Of a stretch of 64,000 nt of DNA, positions 23,400-34,900 are shown piece after piece. Position 1 is the first letter of the stretch. Every line of letters begins with the position of its first letter. This DNA is from Haematobia irritans. Its lineage: Eukaryota; Arthropoda; Insecta; Diptera; Muscidae. Location of the stretch: positions 200,750,583 to 200,814,582 of the forward strand of contig NC_134398.1 of the NCBI RefSeq assembly GCF_050003625.1, written 5' to 3'. The notes under the pieces were generated by a model. It did no database searches, was not told the origin of the DNA, and worked only from the letters and a program-made list of their open reading frames with translations. The translations under genes and the position numbers were made by a program.

Positions 23400-23898
23400 T
23401 GAAGCCAATTGATTATAATATATAAATTGATTTTAGTAATATAAACAAAGAAGATAACATCCGAAATTGATTGGAATTATATATTTGTAAAAAAAAAACA
23501 TAAGAGTTTAAATTACATATTTCGATACCTCATGCAAAAAGGAATTTATTATAGATATGGGAAATTTTTAAGAAAATATAAAAAGCTCTATATTTAATAT
23601 TCATATATTGACATTTACATTAAAAGTTTACATAGTTTGCATACACTACAGAAAAACAACAAAACAAAACGATTTCATAAACATTTAAAACGTTCAACAT
23701 TGAACCAAATAAAATAAGAAATTCAATTACAACTTACAAGTAATTCATGTACATTTGTATTTCTCTTAAACTATTTATTATAAATTGAACGTAATATTCA
23801 AATTCATAGCAATTGAACCGGTATTTATTAAAAAAAGAGATTATTTCAAAATATTTGTACTGAAGTTATTTCAATGTAATTGACTTAGAAAAGAAATT
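23400..23898. other. AT-rich 3' flank of the helicase gene
   Basis: About 80% A+T with no repeat family recognised. It contains the presumptive polyadenylation signal of the helicase gene at 23824-23829. Confidence 0.5.
23824..23829 (-). promoter_or_regulatory. Candidate polyadenylation signal (AATAAA)
   Basis: AATAAA on the minus strand, about 70 nt after the helicase stop codon. In such AT-rich sequence it may be chance. Confidence 0.4.
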
Positions 23899-25761
23899 TC
23901 AAGTCTCATTTTTTGATTTTTTACATTGAGGTTCATAATCCTGATGATTATTATCTTGCGAATAAATAAACTTTCTAAAATATTTCAAAACTTTATCATT
24001 CTCAAAAGATTTGTGAAATAAGAAATCATGTGATTTAAAAAAATTCGATACTTTTAAAATTCCTCCTCGTGTTGGATGAATATCTTGTATCTCATTGTTG
24101 TTGAAGAAACTTTTCAAAATTTTGCAATGATTTTTGTGATCATTGAATTCGTTAATATCTTTACATATTGCAATGTTTTTTATCTTCATTTTAGCAATCT
24201 CTTTGCTAATATCTTTAAAACTTGGGTGTGATTTAGACATAGTCATATTGATTTTATAATAGTAATCATCATTTTGCAATTCACTATAGACCAAACTCGT
24301 AAGCATTTTTGTACGAATACCAGCTAAAAGTTTAGCTGAAGGCAGGCGTGAAAGACCCATATAGAAAACGTTGGCATTGATATCATCCATATCAAAGACA
24401 ATACGGCTATGGTTTATTGTTCTACCCTGAATACTATGATATGTAGCCAAGGGCACACGTAAAGGATAACAAGTCACAGATGAAGAATTGGCAGCTCTAG
24501 ATTCCGCTTTAAGCCATCCCACAAAGTCTCTATTAAAACCACAATCTTCAAGTTTCCGCCAGTGAACTTGAAGCGTTTCACCTTTACCATTACAGTTTAC
24601 AACTATGAGAGATTTTCTTTTAATTGCTTTCAATTTGACGAGATAGCAATTCTCATAAAGATACGTTTTACCCACTACCAAAGGTAGATTTGTGGGATAG
24701 TCACTATGATGTCCTTTAAAATCTATTGTATCCTCGAAACCTCTGTAACTGTACTCATAGTCGCTACATTCTTCAGCACTGTCTTCATTTTCCCAGTGAT
24801 CATCATAACTGCACTCATATTCACGGTAATCATCAAAACTGTCCTCGTCGCTTCGGCTAAATTGAAAATATTCATAATGAATTTGAGACTTTTCCTTTTT
24901 CCATTGTTCCACGATTTCTTCTTGTATCTTCTTTAAATTTTCACGGTGACCAGTGACATATAAGGAGGAATTAGAATTATTTACGAAAAACTTATTTTTA
25001 AAACGTTCATATACAAAATACATGTAGTCGATATTCATATCAGTTTTCATATTTTGATAGAGTTTCATTTTCATTTCCGCGAGAATTTGATTGAATTTTT
25101 TGGTCTTGATACGCATTTGTTCCTGAAGGCTAAATGAAGCATCCGATAATGCTATTGCCAGGGACCTATTACTTTCTTGATGATATTGACTTGGTTGCAT
25201 TGAGCTCATTTGATCTCCATCTCCTGCAATTATCAAATGTTTCCCCAATCGTTTCGCAGCATGGACTAAACATAATAGAAGCCATGGTGATATTACTGTA
25301 TATTCGTCTAACAGTAGCACATCTGATTTTATTTTCATTTCCATAATATTCCGATATGCTTTCAGCATCGAAGTTTCCAGTGAGCCACCATCGTTGAACA
25401 GGGCATTACATCCCCAAACACCATAGAATTTATAAGAATCTTTTAAAAAGCGATAGATGGTTTGGCTTTTGACTTCATGGTGCATGTATTCGTCTACCAA
25501 GCTATTGCGATATACTATAAGGCGATGTTTGTATTTCATATTACGAAGGAGAGTTGTAATTAGAAATGATTTTCCAGTTCCAGGTGGTGCATCTAATAGG
25601 ATGACTTTTGTTGCCGAAGGTCCTGCCTTTGCAACAACTGATCTCTTTATAGGCGTTAATTCCGCAATTAGATGATTATAAACATATAATTGATCATTGT
25701 TTAATTCGCTCGTATCATATTTATGGCAATTTTCGAATCCGAATCTGTTTAGTGGAGTCAT
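23899..25761 (-). CDS. SF1 Pif1/RecD-like DNA helicase, possibly of insect DNA virus origin
   Basis: An uninterrupted 620-residue frame. Helicase motifs appear in order: motif I APPGTGKS at residues 58-65, motif II LLLDEY (DE at 152-153), motif III AGDGDQ at 179-184, an LQEQMR segment at 212-217 resembling the motif IV arginine region, motif V ATYHSIQGRTI at 439-449, and motif VI FYMGLSRLPS at 466-475. An acidic, tyrosine-rich insert (about 304-348) separates the two RecA-like halves. The protein should unwind DNA with ATP. It is unlike cellular Pif1 or Helitron helicases in size and spacing. The general style recalls the accessory helicase of nudiviruses and related insect viruses, but I infer that by eye. 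No other viral gene is nearby. Upstream, TTATAATTTCAG ends 11 bases before the ATG and would serve as a splice acceptor. The open frame of this length in a repeat-rich setting suggests recent entry or selection. Confidence 0.75.
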   Translation of the reverse strand: MTPLNRFGFENCHKYDTSELNNDQLYVYNHLIAELTPIKRSVVAKAGPSATKVILLDAPPGTGKSFLITTLLRNMKYKHRLIVYRNSLVDEYMHHEVKSQTIYRFLKDSYKFYGVWGCNALFNDGGSLETSMLKAYRNIMEMKIKSDVLLLDEYTVISPWLLLCLVHAAKRLGKHLIIAGDGDQMSSMQPSQYHQESNRSLAIALSDASFSLQEQMRIKTKKFNQILAEMKMKLYQNMKTDMNIDYMYFVYERFKNKFFVNNSNSSLYVTGHRENLKKIQEEIVEQWKKEKSQIHYEYFQFSRSDEDSFDDYREYECSYDDHWENEDSAEECSDYEYSYRGFEDTIDFKGHHSDYPTNLPLVVGKTYLYENCYLVKLKAIKRKSLIVVNCNGKGETLQVHWRKLEDCGFNRDFVGWLKAESRAANSSSVTCYPLRVPLATYHSIQGRTINHSRIVFDMDDINANVFYMGLSRLPSAKLLAGIRTKMLTSLVYSELQNDDYYYKINMTMSKSHPSFKDISKEIAKMKIKNIAICKDINEFNDHKNHCKILKSFFNNNEIQDIHPTRGGILKVSNFFKSHDFLFHKSFENDKVLKYFRKFIYSQDNNHQDYEPQCKKSKNET

Positions 25762-25773
25762 CTTTCGATAGTC
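25762..25773 (-). promoter_or_regulatory. Candidate splice acceptor before the helicase start
   Basis: On the minus strand a T-rich tract ends in TTTCAG, followed by eleven bases and the ATG of the helicase frame. An in-frame TAA lies inside the tract, so the coding frame cannot extend through it unspliced. A 5' untranslated or coding exon upstream is possible. Confidence 0.4.
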
Positions 25774-25859
25774 TGAAATTATAAAAAATCAAATTGTTAT
25801 ATATGGGACTCTCTGTTCTCTGACTGCTGGTTTGACAGCTTAAAGTTACGTCTTTACTC

Positions 25860-26348
25860 AGTTTTGTTTGGCAAATAATCATGAATAGGTTAACTCCAGA
25901 ACAACGTTTCCAAATCGTGGACATTTTTTTTTTCAAAAACTATGTTCAATTAAAAATATTTATAGAAGATCCGCAAAATTCTCTTCAGTGATGAGGCGCA
26001 TTTTGGATATGTCAACAAGCAAAATTGCCATATTTGGACCAAAGGTAATCCACACGCCCGTCAAGAATTACCAATCCATCCCGATAAATATACTGTTTAG
26101 TGCGGTCTATGGACTGGTGGAATCGTCGGTTCTTATTTCTTTAAAAATGAGGAAGGACGACGCGTTACCGTGAATGGAATTCGACCAATGAATTTTCGTT
26201 GCCAACACTTCAAGATATGGATATAAATTAAATGTAATTTCAACAGGGTAGTGCCACTTGAATGAAAAAAAATTTCGAAATTATTTCGGGAAATGGACCA
26301 GTGAATTGGCCTCCGCGTTCGTGTGATATGACGCCACTCGATTATATA
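25860..26348 (+). pseudogene. Tc1-like transposase remnant
   Basis: Translation gives MNRLTPEQRFQIVDI at 25881, a deletion, and then RKILFSDEAHF followed by GYVNKQNCHIWTKGNPHARQ (25975 on). After an in-frame stop comes CGLWTGGIVGSYFF and, in shifted frames, SGPVNWPPRSCDMTPLDY just before the mariner insertion at 26349. This is the usual domain order of an insect Tc1-like DDE transposase, with both SDEAHF and TPLDY catalytic regions visible. It has internal deletions, frameshifts and a stop codon, so it is dead. The C-terminal piece expected after TPLDY is not found beyond the mariner. Confidence 0.75.
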
Positions 26349-27580
26349 ACAGGTTGGCTGATAAGTCCCCGATCTGACACATAGATGGCGTCGCTAGTAT
26401 TAAATGCCAACCAACCTTCAAATGATTCGTGTCAAAATTTGACGTCTGTAAGTCAATTAGTTTGTGAGATAGAGCGTCTTTTGTGAAGCAACTTTTGTTA
26501 TTGTGAAAAAATTGAAAAAAAAGGAATTTCGTGTTTTGATCAAATACTGTTTTCTGAAGGGAAAAAATACGGTGGAAGCAAAAACTTGGCTTGATAAGGA
26601 GTTTCCGGACTCTGCCCAAGGGAAATCAACAATAATTGATTGGTATGCAAAATTCAAGCGTGGTGAAATGAGGACGGTGAACGCAGTGGACGCCCGAAAG
26701 AGGTGGATACCGACGAAAAAATCCACAAAATGATTTTGAATGACCGTAAAATGAAGTTGATCGAGATAGCAGAGGCCTTAAAGGTATCAAAGGAACGTGT
26801 TGCTCATATCATTCATCAATATTTGGATATGCGGAAGCTCTGTGCAAAATGGGTGCCGCGCGAGCTCACATTTGACCAAAAACAACAACGTGTTGATGAT
26901 TCTGAGCGGTGTTTGCAGCTGTTAACTCGTAATACACCCGAGATTTTCCGTCGATATGTGACAATGGATGAAACACGGCTCCATCACTACACTCCTGAGT
27001 CCAATCGACAGTCGGCTGAGTGGACAGCGACCGGTGAACCGTCTCCGAAGCGTGGAAAGATTCAAAAGTCCGCTGGCAAAGTAATGGCCTCTGTTTTTTG
27101 GGATGCGCATGGAATAATTTTTATCGATTATCTTGAGAAAGGAAAAACCATCAACAGTGACTATTATATGGCGTTATTGGAGCGTTTGAAGGTCGAAATC
27201 GCGGCAAAGCGGCCCCAATTGAAGAAGAAAAAAGTGTTGTTCCACCAAGACAACGCACCGTGCCACAAGTCATTCAGAACGATGGCAAAAATCCATGAAT
27301 TGGGCTTCGAATTGCTTCCACGCCCACCGTATTCTCAAGATCTGGCCCCCAGCGACTTTTTCTTGTTCTCAGACCTCAAATGGATGCTCGCAGGGAAAAA
27401 AATTGGCTGCAATGAAGAAGTGATCGTCGAAACTGAGGCCAAAATGGTATCAAAAAATAGGAAGGTCATTATAATCGTTGTATCGCTCTTGAAGGGAACT
27501 ATGTTGAATAATAAAAACTAATTTTGACAAAAAAAAATGTGTTTTTCTTTGTTAGACCGGGGACTTATCAGCCAACCTGT
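26349..27580 (+). mobile_element. Himar1-like mariner, copy 1
   Basis: It is 1,232 bp, with terminal inverted repeats ACAGGTTGGCTGATAAGTCC at the left and the exact complement at the right, flanked by TA at 26347-26348 and 27581-27582. It belongs to the irritans subfamily of mariner elements by its ends and transposase. It is inserted in the Tc1-like remnant, just after the TPLDY codons. Confidence 0.92.
26503..27521 (+). pseudogene. Mariner (irritans subfamily) transposase, inactive copy 1
   Basis: Two long frames together cover most of a roughly 348-residue DD34D transposase. The usual ATG is changed to TTG at about 26512. A 7-bp loss after RGEM (about 26668) shifts the frame. A 9-bp in-frame loss relative to related elements lies near 26720. 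A 31-bp deletion near 27440 throws the last 40 residues out of frame. The catalytic aspartates remain readable in YVTMDET, HQDNAP and APSDFF, but the tryptophan of DETWLHH is arginine. Dead as it stands; the ends could still be mobilised by a related enzyme. Confidence 0.9.
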
Positions 27581-27589
27581 TATATAGAG

Positions 27590-28058
27590 GTTTGAAATAT
27601 ACAATTCGATTATGCCAAGCACAAAAGTTTAATCAATATACGTATAAAATGAAGATAAAAAGTATCTCACACTTAATCATTTGGCAAAATTTATGCAAAT
27701 AATAGAGGAATTATGGAATACGTATCTTCTATACTCATTGGTTTCCTCGTCCTCAGCAAAAAAATATGAGACAAAGGTGGCAGGCAACTATAATACAGCC
27801 TATGATTAGCATTTCAAATTGCTGTCAATTTAAAAATAGAAAAGAATAATTTTTAAATTCCAAAAACAAATTGACGGCATGATCCCATAACACCTTTTGT
27901 TATAGCATTTGCGATAATATTAAATACCATATATCACAACAGAATAAAGTTAGATATTATTAAATAACATTGACTAGAATAATAATAAAATTGTCAACTA
28001 TTTATTATACATGCAACCTGTTTATTTAATTTCATCAAAAACTACCACTACTTATCAC
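27590..28058. other. No gene recognised
   Basis: AT-rich sequence to the right of mariner copy 1. It does not continue the Tc1-like frame. Confidence 0.5.
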
Positions 28059-28059
28059 A

Positions 28060-28566
28060 CACAAAAAATTGTTTTCTGATTCAATCACGAAATTAATATT
28101 TTAATTGAAGTGTCTTTAATCATGACAATGATAGTATCAATCACAGTTTTAATTGGTACTTGAGTAAATAATTAATTGAGTACTTGGTTAAATAATTAAT
28201 TGATTTCATTAGCAAATTTCAATAAACAATTTTAATTGATTAAATTAAAAATTTAATTGATGTTGATTGCAAAACTCAAAAAATTTTTTTATTGAAAACG
28301 TAACCATTTTCAATTACTTTCTTAACTTTTTAGGTTGATAAAAAACTGGACTGAAATAAATAGTTAAACATTTTCCATCACGTTTTTAATTGGATTAGCT
28401 TTCCGAGTTTGATTAAAAAATTAATTGTATCAATTAATTTTTTAATTAAAAATTTAAAAATTTTCAATCATTGACTTAAAAGTTAATTAAATCAATTAAT
28501 TGAAAAGATTTTCAACTTCAACCAACTTTTTAATTGTAAATATTTTGGTTATATCTTTTCCTGTGT
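28060..28566. mobile_element. TTAATT-rich MITE, copy 1
   Basis: It opens CACACAAAAAATTGTTTTCTG and continues with ATTCAATCACGAAATTAAT. Many internal complementary AATTAATTG/TTAATTGA segments make it highly foldable. A related, shorter copy is at 54043-54290 and another fragment at about 49425-49585. Confidence 0.6.
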
Positions 28567-28599
28567 AGGATGTATATCTAAGGCGATATGACCAAAATA

Positions 28600-28960
28600 G
28601 GGTTTTTATATAAAAATTTGAATTTTTCGAGGATTTTCATAGAAATTTTGATTTTTTCGGTGGTGGACGAATTACCGTCCACTTCGCTCTAGGACGTAAT
28701 TTTAGGGATATATGGCGAATGGTTTTCTAATAAAAATGTTAATTTTTCGAGGATTTGCATGGTAACGAATTAACGTCCTTTTCGCTGTAGGACCACGTTT
28801 GCCACAGTTGGTAGAATTCTACCACAACAGGCAGATTTTTTACTGTTCGGTAGATTGGCAGAATTATTGATGTTTTGGTATATTTTGCAGAATATTTTTA
28901 AAACTTTGACAAATGATGTGTATTTATATATTTTTAAGGATTTTAACTTTAATTTCATTC
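28600..28960. repeat. Array-flanking repeat
   Basis: It contains duplicated TTTTTCGAGGATTTTCAT and GAATTACCGTCC/CTTCGCTCTAGGAC motifs (again near 31130-31250, beyond array 12). At 28807-28910 it holds the inverted form of the TCTACCAAAACATCAAGAAT flank. It thus frames array 12 on both sides. Confidence 0.65.
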
Positions 28961-29067
28961 TGAAGCCTATGGCTACGATTTATAATGTGTAACACACCAT
29001 GTGGGCCACTAGGCCTTTGTGTTATATTGAATGAAAAAATAAATACTGTTGAACAAAACAAAAAATA

Positions 29068-31010
29068 ATGACAAAATGTTCTATAGAAATAAAATTCTGA
29101 CAAAATTTTCTATAGAAATAAAATTTTCTATAGAAATAAAATTTTCACAAAATTTTCTATAGAAATAAAATTTTGACAAAATTTTCTATAGAAATAAAAT
29201 TTTGACAAAATTTTCTATAGAAATAAAATTTTGACAACATTTTCTATAGAAATAAAATTTTTACAAAATTTTCTATAGAAATAAAATTTTGACAAAATTT
29301 TCTATACAAATAAAATTTTGACAAAATTTTCTATAGAAATAAAATTTTGACAATATTTTCCATAGAAATAAAATTTTAACAAAATTTTCTATACAAATAA
29401 AATTTTGACAAAATTTTCTATAGAAGTAAACTTTTGACAATATTTTCCATAGAAATAAAATTTTGACAAAATTTTCTATAGAAATAAAATTTTGACATTT
29501 TTTATAGAAAAAAAAATTGAAAAAATTTTCTATAGAAGTAACATTTTGACTAAATTTTCTATAGAAATAAAATTTTGACAAAATTTTCTTAAAAATAAAA
29601 TTTTCTATAAAAATAAAATTTTGACAAAATTTTCCATAGAAATAAAATTTTGACAAAATTTTTTATAGAAATAAAATTTTTACAAAATTTTCTATAGAAA
29701 TAGAATTTTAACAAAATTTTCTATAGAAATAAAATTTTGGCAAAATTTTCTATAGAAATAAAATTTTGACAAAATTTTCTACAGAAATAAAATTTTGACA
29801 AAATTTTATATAGAAAAAAATTTTGACAAAATTTTCTATAAAAACAAAATTTTTGACAAAATTTACTATAGAAATAAAATTTTGACAAAATTTACTATAG
29901 AAATAAAATGTTGACAAAATTTCCTATAAAAATAAAATTTTGTAAAAAAAAATCTACAGAAATAAAATTTTGACAAAATTTTTTATAGAAATAAAATATT
30001 GACAAAAATTTCTATAAAACAATTTTGACAAAATTTTCTATAGAAATAAAATTTTGACAAAATTTTCTATAGAAATAAAATTTTGACAAAATTTTATATA
30101 GAAGTAAAAGTTTGACAAAAATTTTTATAGAAATAAAATTTGGACAAAATTTTCTATAAAAATAAAATTTTACACAATTTTCTATAGAAATAAAATTTTG
30201 AAAAAAAAAATTCCATAGAAATGAAATTGACAATATTTTTTATAGAAATAAAATTTTGGCAACATTTTCTATAGAAATAAAACTTTGACAAAATTTTCTA
30301 TAAAAATAAAATTTTGACAAAATTTTCTATAGAAATAAAATTTGGCAAAATTTTCTATAGAAATAAAATTTTGAAAAAAAAATTCTATAGAAATAAAATT
30401 GACAAAATCTTTTATAGAAATAAAATTGACAAAATTTTCTATAGAAATAAAATTTGGCAAAATTTTCTATAGAAATAAAATTTTGAAAAAAAAATTTCTA
30501 TAGAAATAAAATTGACAAAATCTTTTATAGAAATAAAATTTTGACAAAATCTTTTATAGAAATAAAATTTTGACAAAAATTTCTATAGAAATAAAATGTT
30601 GACAAAATTTTTTATAGAAATAAAATGTTGACAAAATTTTCTATAGAAATAAAATTTTGATAAAATTTCCTATAGAAATAAAATTTTGACAAAATTTTCT
30701 ATAGAAATAAAATTTTGACAATATTTTCCATAGAAATAAAATTTTGACAAAATTTTCTATATGTTAGAAATAAAATTTTGACAACATTTTCTATAGAAAA
30801 AAAAATTGACAAAATTTTCTATAGAAGTAACATTTTGACTAAATTTTCTATAGAAATAAAATTTTGACAAAATTTTCTATAAAAATAAAATTTTCCATAG
30901 AAATAAAATTTTGACAAAATTTTCTATAGAAATAAAATTTTGACAAAAAATTTTTATAGACATAAAATTTTGACAAAATTTTCTATAGAAATAAAATTTT
31001 GACAAAAATT
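29068..31010 (-). repeat. 29-bp array (array 12, 1.9 kb)
   Basis: About 66 units in minus orientation. Shortened variant units missing part of TTTTGACA recur in pairs around 30220-30540, indicating block duplication. Confidence 0.93.
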
Positions 31011-31975
31011 ATTTATTTGGTAGTTTTTGGTAAAATTTGTTCCAAATTTTGGTAGTTTATTTATGCATACCTAAGGAGATGAAAAATTTACTAAAAATTT
31101 ACAAATTAAATTTTTGGTGTTGATTGCGAATTAACATATTTTTCGCTCTAGGAGATATAGCCAAAAAGTTTACTATAAAAACTTGCATTTTTCGTAGATT
31201 TTCACCAAAATTTCCATTGTTGGTGGTCTTTTTAGAAAAAGTCATTTCTTATATTCCAACCCTTAGATGATTACCTCGAAATTACCTCCTGTCCACTCTG
31301 CCATATGTGTGAACCCTAGTAACTATTGGCAACCAGCAGGAGACAACATTTGTACTACTTCACATGAATGACGACGATTTACAAGGAAAAACAGCAAAAA
31401 TATTCGTAGAGCAAGTGAAAATGTCGTCATAAAGTAAAATAAGTATTTCTCAAATAAAAATATTAAATAAAATATAATTTAATAATGGAATACCTGTGAA
31501 ATAACATGTAGTGATTTCATGGTGGAAATTGTGGAAAGATTTTGAAAAATAAATATTTTGACTGATTTGAAAACAAAACCAAAATAACTTCAACAGAAGT
31601 GCAACAATAACCAAAAAGGAAAAAACACACACACAAATATAAAAAGCAGAAGAACCAGAAAGGGCACCCAACATCCGGTCTTGGAATTCCTCAACTAAAA
31701 AAAAGAGTGTTTGTTAAAGAACGGACACAAAATCAGTAACAAAAGTTGCTGCTTTTCATGAATAGGAACAACAAAAAGTAGACTACCATCATTTTAGTCT
31801 CCTATACAAGGTAAAAGAGGGGATATATATTCTTGCTCCTTTGATTGCTTCGATGTTATTTTTATTTTCGATTTCGTTTTTTTCATCACAACCATTATGT
31901 GAAGGACAGACGCCAATTCAATAAAAACATCCCATATTCAATAGAACACAAGCTAAAGAAATTCACGAAGAAATT
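31011..31975. other. Flanking repeat and 5' region of TTC8
   Basis: 31080-31260 repeats the array-flanking motifs seen at 28.6-28.8 kb. Beyond about 31300 the sequence appears low-copy and must include the promoter and 5' untranslated region of TTC8. No clear TATA or initiator can be assigned. Confidence 0.45.
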
Positions 31976-34900
31976 ATGATGACTACCACCACTAGGCCAG
32001 CATTTGCTTCTAGACATTCCAAAGAATTTAAAACAAATGTTATGAATAATGACGATGATGATAATACTATGTTAATGGAGGACGATGATGAGGAGGACGA
32101 ACACAAGCACCACGAAAGTGGACAACTAAACCAAACAGTCTCGTCCACAACATCAACATTGGCAGCATCAACAGGGAGCAATACGTCGGTCATGTCCAAC
32201 ATTGCCAATCTGCTTCAAGGTGCTGCAGCCATTGCTCCGGCAACCGTTGAAAAATCACTGGCGACCCTGGAACTACAATATTTTAAAGCTGTCTCAATGT
32301 ATCGACGTCGAAATTATGAAAAATGTGTTGAGGTGTGCAATGCCATGTTGCAAGCGGGTCACGATAATAATGTCCAAATGTTTAGTACACCACCGGATGA
32401 GGAGGAAAACGACAGTAGTTCTTATGACCAGATTGTCGATTTTAAGAACAACACCAACACGACAGCACATGCTCAGCATCACCAGCACTATCAACATCAT
32501 GGCAATGGTGGTGGTGGTGGTGTTGGTACCATCAATAACAGTAGCAGTGGCACCAGCATTCAGCGTTACAGTAGCAATTTGCAACGCATGGGCGCCATAA
32601 AGGGTAGACCCCAACAACGAGGAATTTATAGCAACAATGTTACCGCTGTTACTTCGTCGGTCACCTCACTAACAGCCCCATCGTCATCCATTACGAAATC
32701 CTCAGGCAGTGGGACGATGGCTTCTGGATCAGCTACAGCTACTGCGGCATCCTTTAGCATCATGCCCACGTGGATGATGGAAGGCGTTTGGCAATTAAAA
32801 ATGCGCGCACTTACGCAACGTATCTACATTGATGACTTGGAAACGAATGATGCCGATGATGCTGGTATGTAGCCCTTGGGAATCCTATTCAGAAAATTAA
32901 TTGTGTATATGGGAGATGTTCATATTTTTTATATCGATGAGAAGTAGTTAAGAAAAAAAGGATTTTGGTAATGAAACATCAGGTACAGCATTTTTAATTT
33001 ATGAGACACATATTTCATTTTTCTTTTTTGTATAAAGTTAATATTCAACCATATTTTCCCTGGAATGGACAACCCGAAAGTTTTTTTATACAAACACGGT
33101 TCGCCTTTTTTAGTTAGGCCCAAAAGTATTCTCCATATTAGAAAATATCATTCTCGCGTATCAAGATCATTCTCTCTACAAGAGAAGATGTCCATCGAGA
33201 TCATTCTCTCTACAAGAGAAGATCTCCATCCAGATCATTCTCTATAATAGAGAAGATCTCCATCGAGATCTTTCTCTCTACAAGAGAAGTTCTCCATCGA
33301 GATCCTTCTCTATACCAAAAAGAAGATCTCCATCGAGATCCTTCTCTATATTAAATAAGATCACCAACGAGGTCCTTCTTTATACTAAAGAAGATCTCAA
33401 TCAAAATCCTTCTCTATACAAAAGAAGATCTCCATCGAGATCATTCTCTGTACTAGAGAAGATCTCCATCGAGATCATTCTCTGTGCTAGAGAAGATCTC
33501 AAACGGGATCAATATACTAGAAAAGATCTCAATCGAGATCCTTCTCTATACTAAAGAATATCTCCATAGAGGTCCTTTTCTATACTAAAGAAAATCTCCA
33601 TCGAGATCCTTCTCCATACTAAAGATCTCCATCGAGTTCCTTCCCTATAATACAGAAGATCTCCATTGAGATCATTCCCTTTTCCCTTTCGAGATCCTTC
33701 TCTATACTAAAGAAGATCTCCATCGAGGTCCTTCTTTATACTAAAGGTCTCCATCGAGATCCTTCTCTATACTAGCGAAGATCTCCATCGAGATCTATCT
33801 CTCTACGAGAGAAGTTCTACATCGCGATCCTTCTCTATACTAAATAAGATCACCAACGAGGTCCTTCTCTATACTAAAGAAGGTCTCCATCAAGGTCCTT
33901 CTTTATATTAAAGAAGATCTCCATCAAGATCCTTCTCTATACAACAGAAGATCTCCACCGAGATCCTTCTCTATACTAAATAAGATCACCATCGAAGTCC
34001 TTCTCTATACTAAAGAAGATCTCCATCGAGGTCCTTCTTTATACTAAAGAAGATCTCCATTGAGATCCTTTTCTATAGTATAAAAGATCTCAATCGAGAA
34101 CATTCTCCATGCTAGAGAAGATCTCCATCGAGATCCTTCTTTATACTAAAGAAGATCTCCATCGAGATCCTTCCATATAATAGAGAAGATTTCCATCGAG
34201 ATCCTTCTCTATACTAGAGAAGATTTCCATCGAGATCCTTCTCTATACTATAGAAGATCTCCATCGAGATCATTAACTATACTAGAGAAGATCTCCATCC
34301 AGATCATTCCCTATTCAGGAGAAGCTCTCCATCGAGATCATTTCCTATTCTGCTCTCCATCGAGATCATTCTCTGTACTAGAGAAGATCTCCATCGAGAT
34401 CATTCTCTGTGCTAGAGAAGATCTCAAATGGGATCATATATACTAGAGAAGATCTCCATCGAGATCCTTCTCTATACTAAAGAATATCTCCATAGAGGTC
34501 CTTTTCTATACTAAAGAAAATCTCCATCGAGATCCTTCTCCATACTAAAGATCTCCATCGAGTTCCTTCCCTATAATACAGAAGATCTCCATTGAGATCA
34601 TTCCCTTTTCTGGAGAAGCTCTCTATAAAGATCATCCTCTATACAAGAGAACTCCATCGAGATCCTTCTCTATACTAAAAAAGATCTCCATCGAGGTCCT
34701 TCTTTATACTAAAGGAGATCTCCATCAAGATCCTTCTCTATACAAAGTAAGATCTCCATCGAGATCCTTCTCTATACTAGCGAAGATCTCCATCGAGATC
34801 TATCTCTCTACGAGAGAAGTTCTACATCGCGATCCTTCTCTATACTAAATAAGATCACCAACGAGGTCCTTCTCTATACTAAAGAAGGTCTCCATCAAGG

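Noticed and set aside
23899..25761. Helitron helicase
   Set aside because: No Rep nuclease domain, no Helitron ends nearby, and the protein is too short for a Helitron RepHel; the helicase stands alone.
29273..29656. Peptides such as MSKFYFYRKFCQNFISIENF repeated across many arrays
   Set aside because: They are translations of the 29-bp repeat, which rotates through three frames every 87 bp. Not genes.
32202..32617. Alternative open frames overlapping TTC8 exon 1
   Set aside because: Shadows of the repetitive coding sequence; only the frame with TPR motifs and a correct splice donor is supported.
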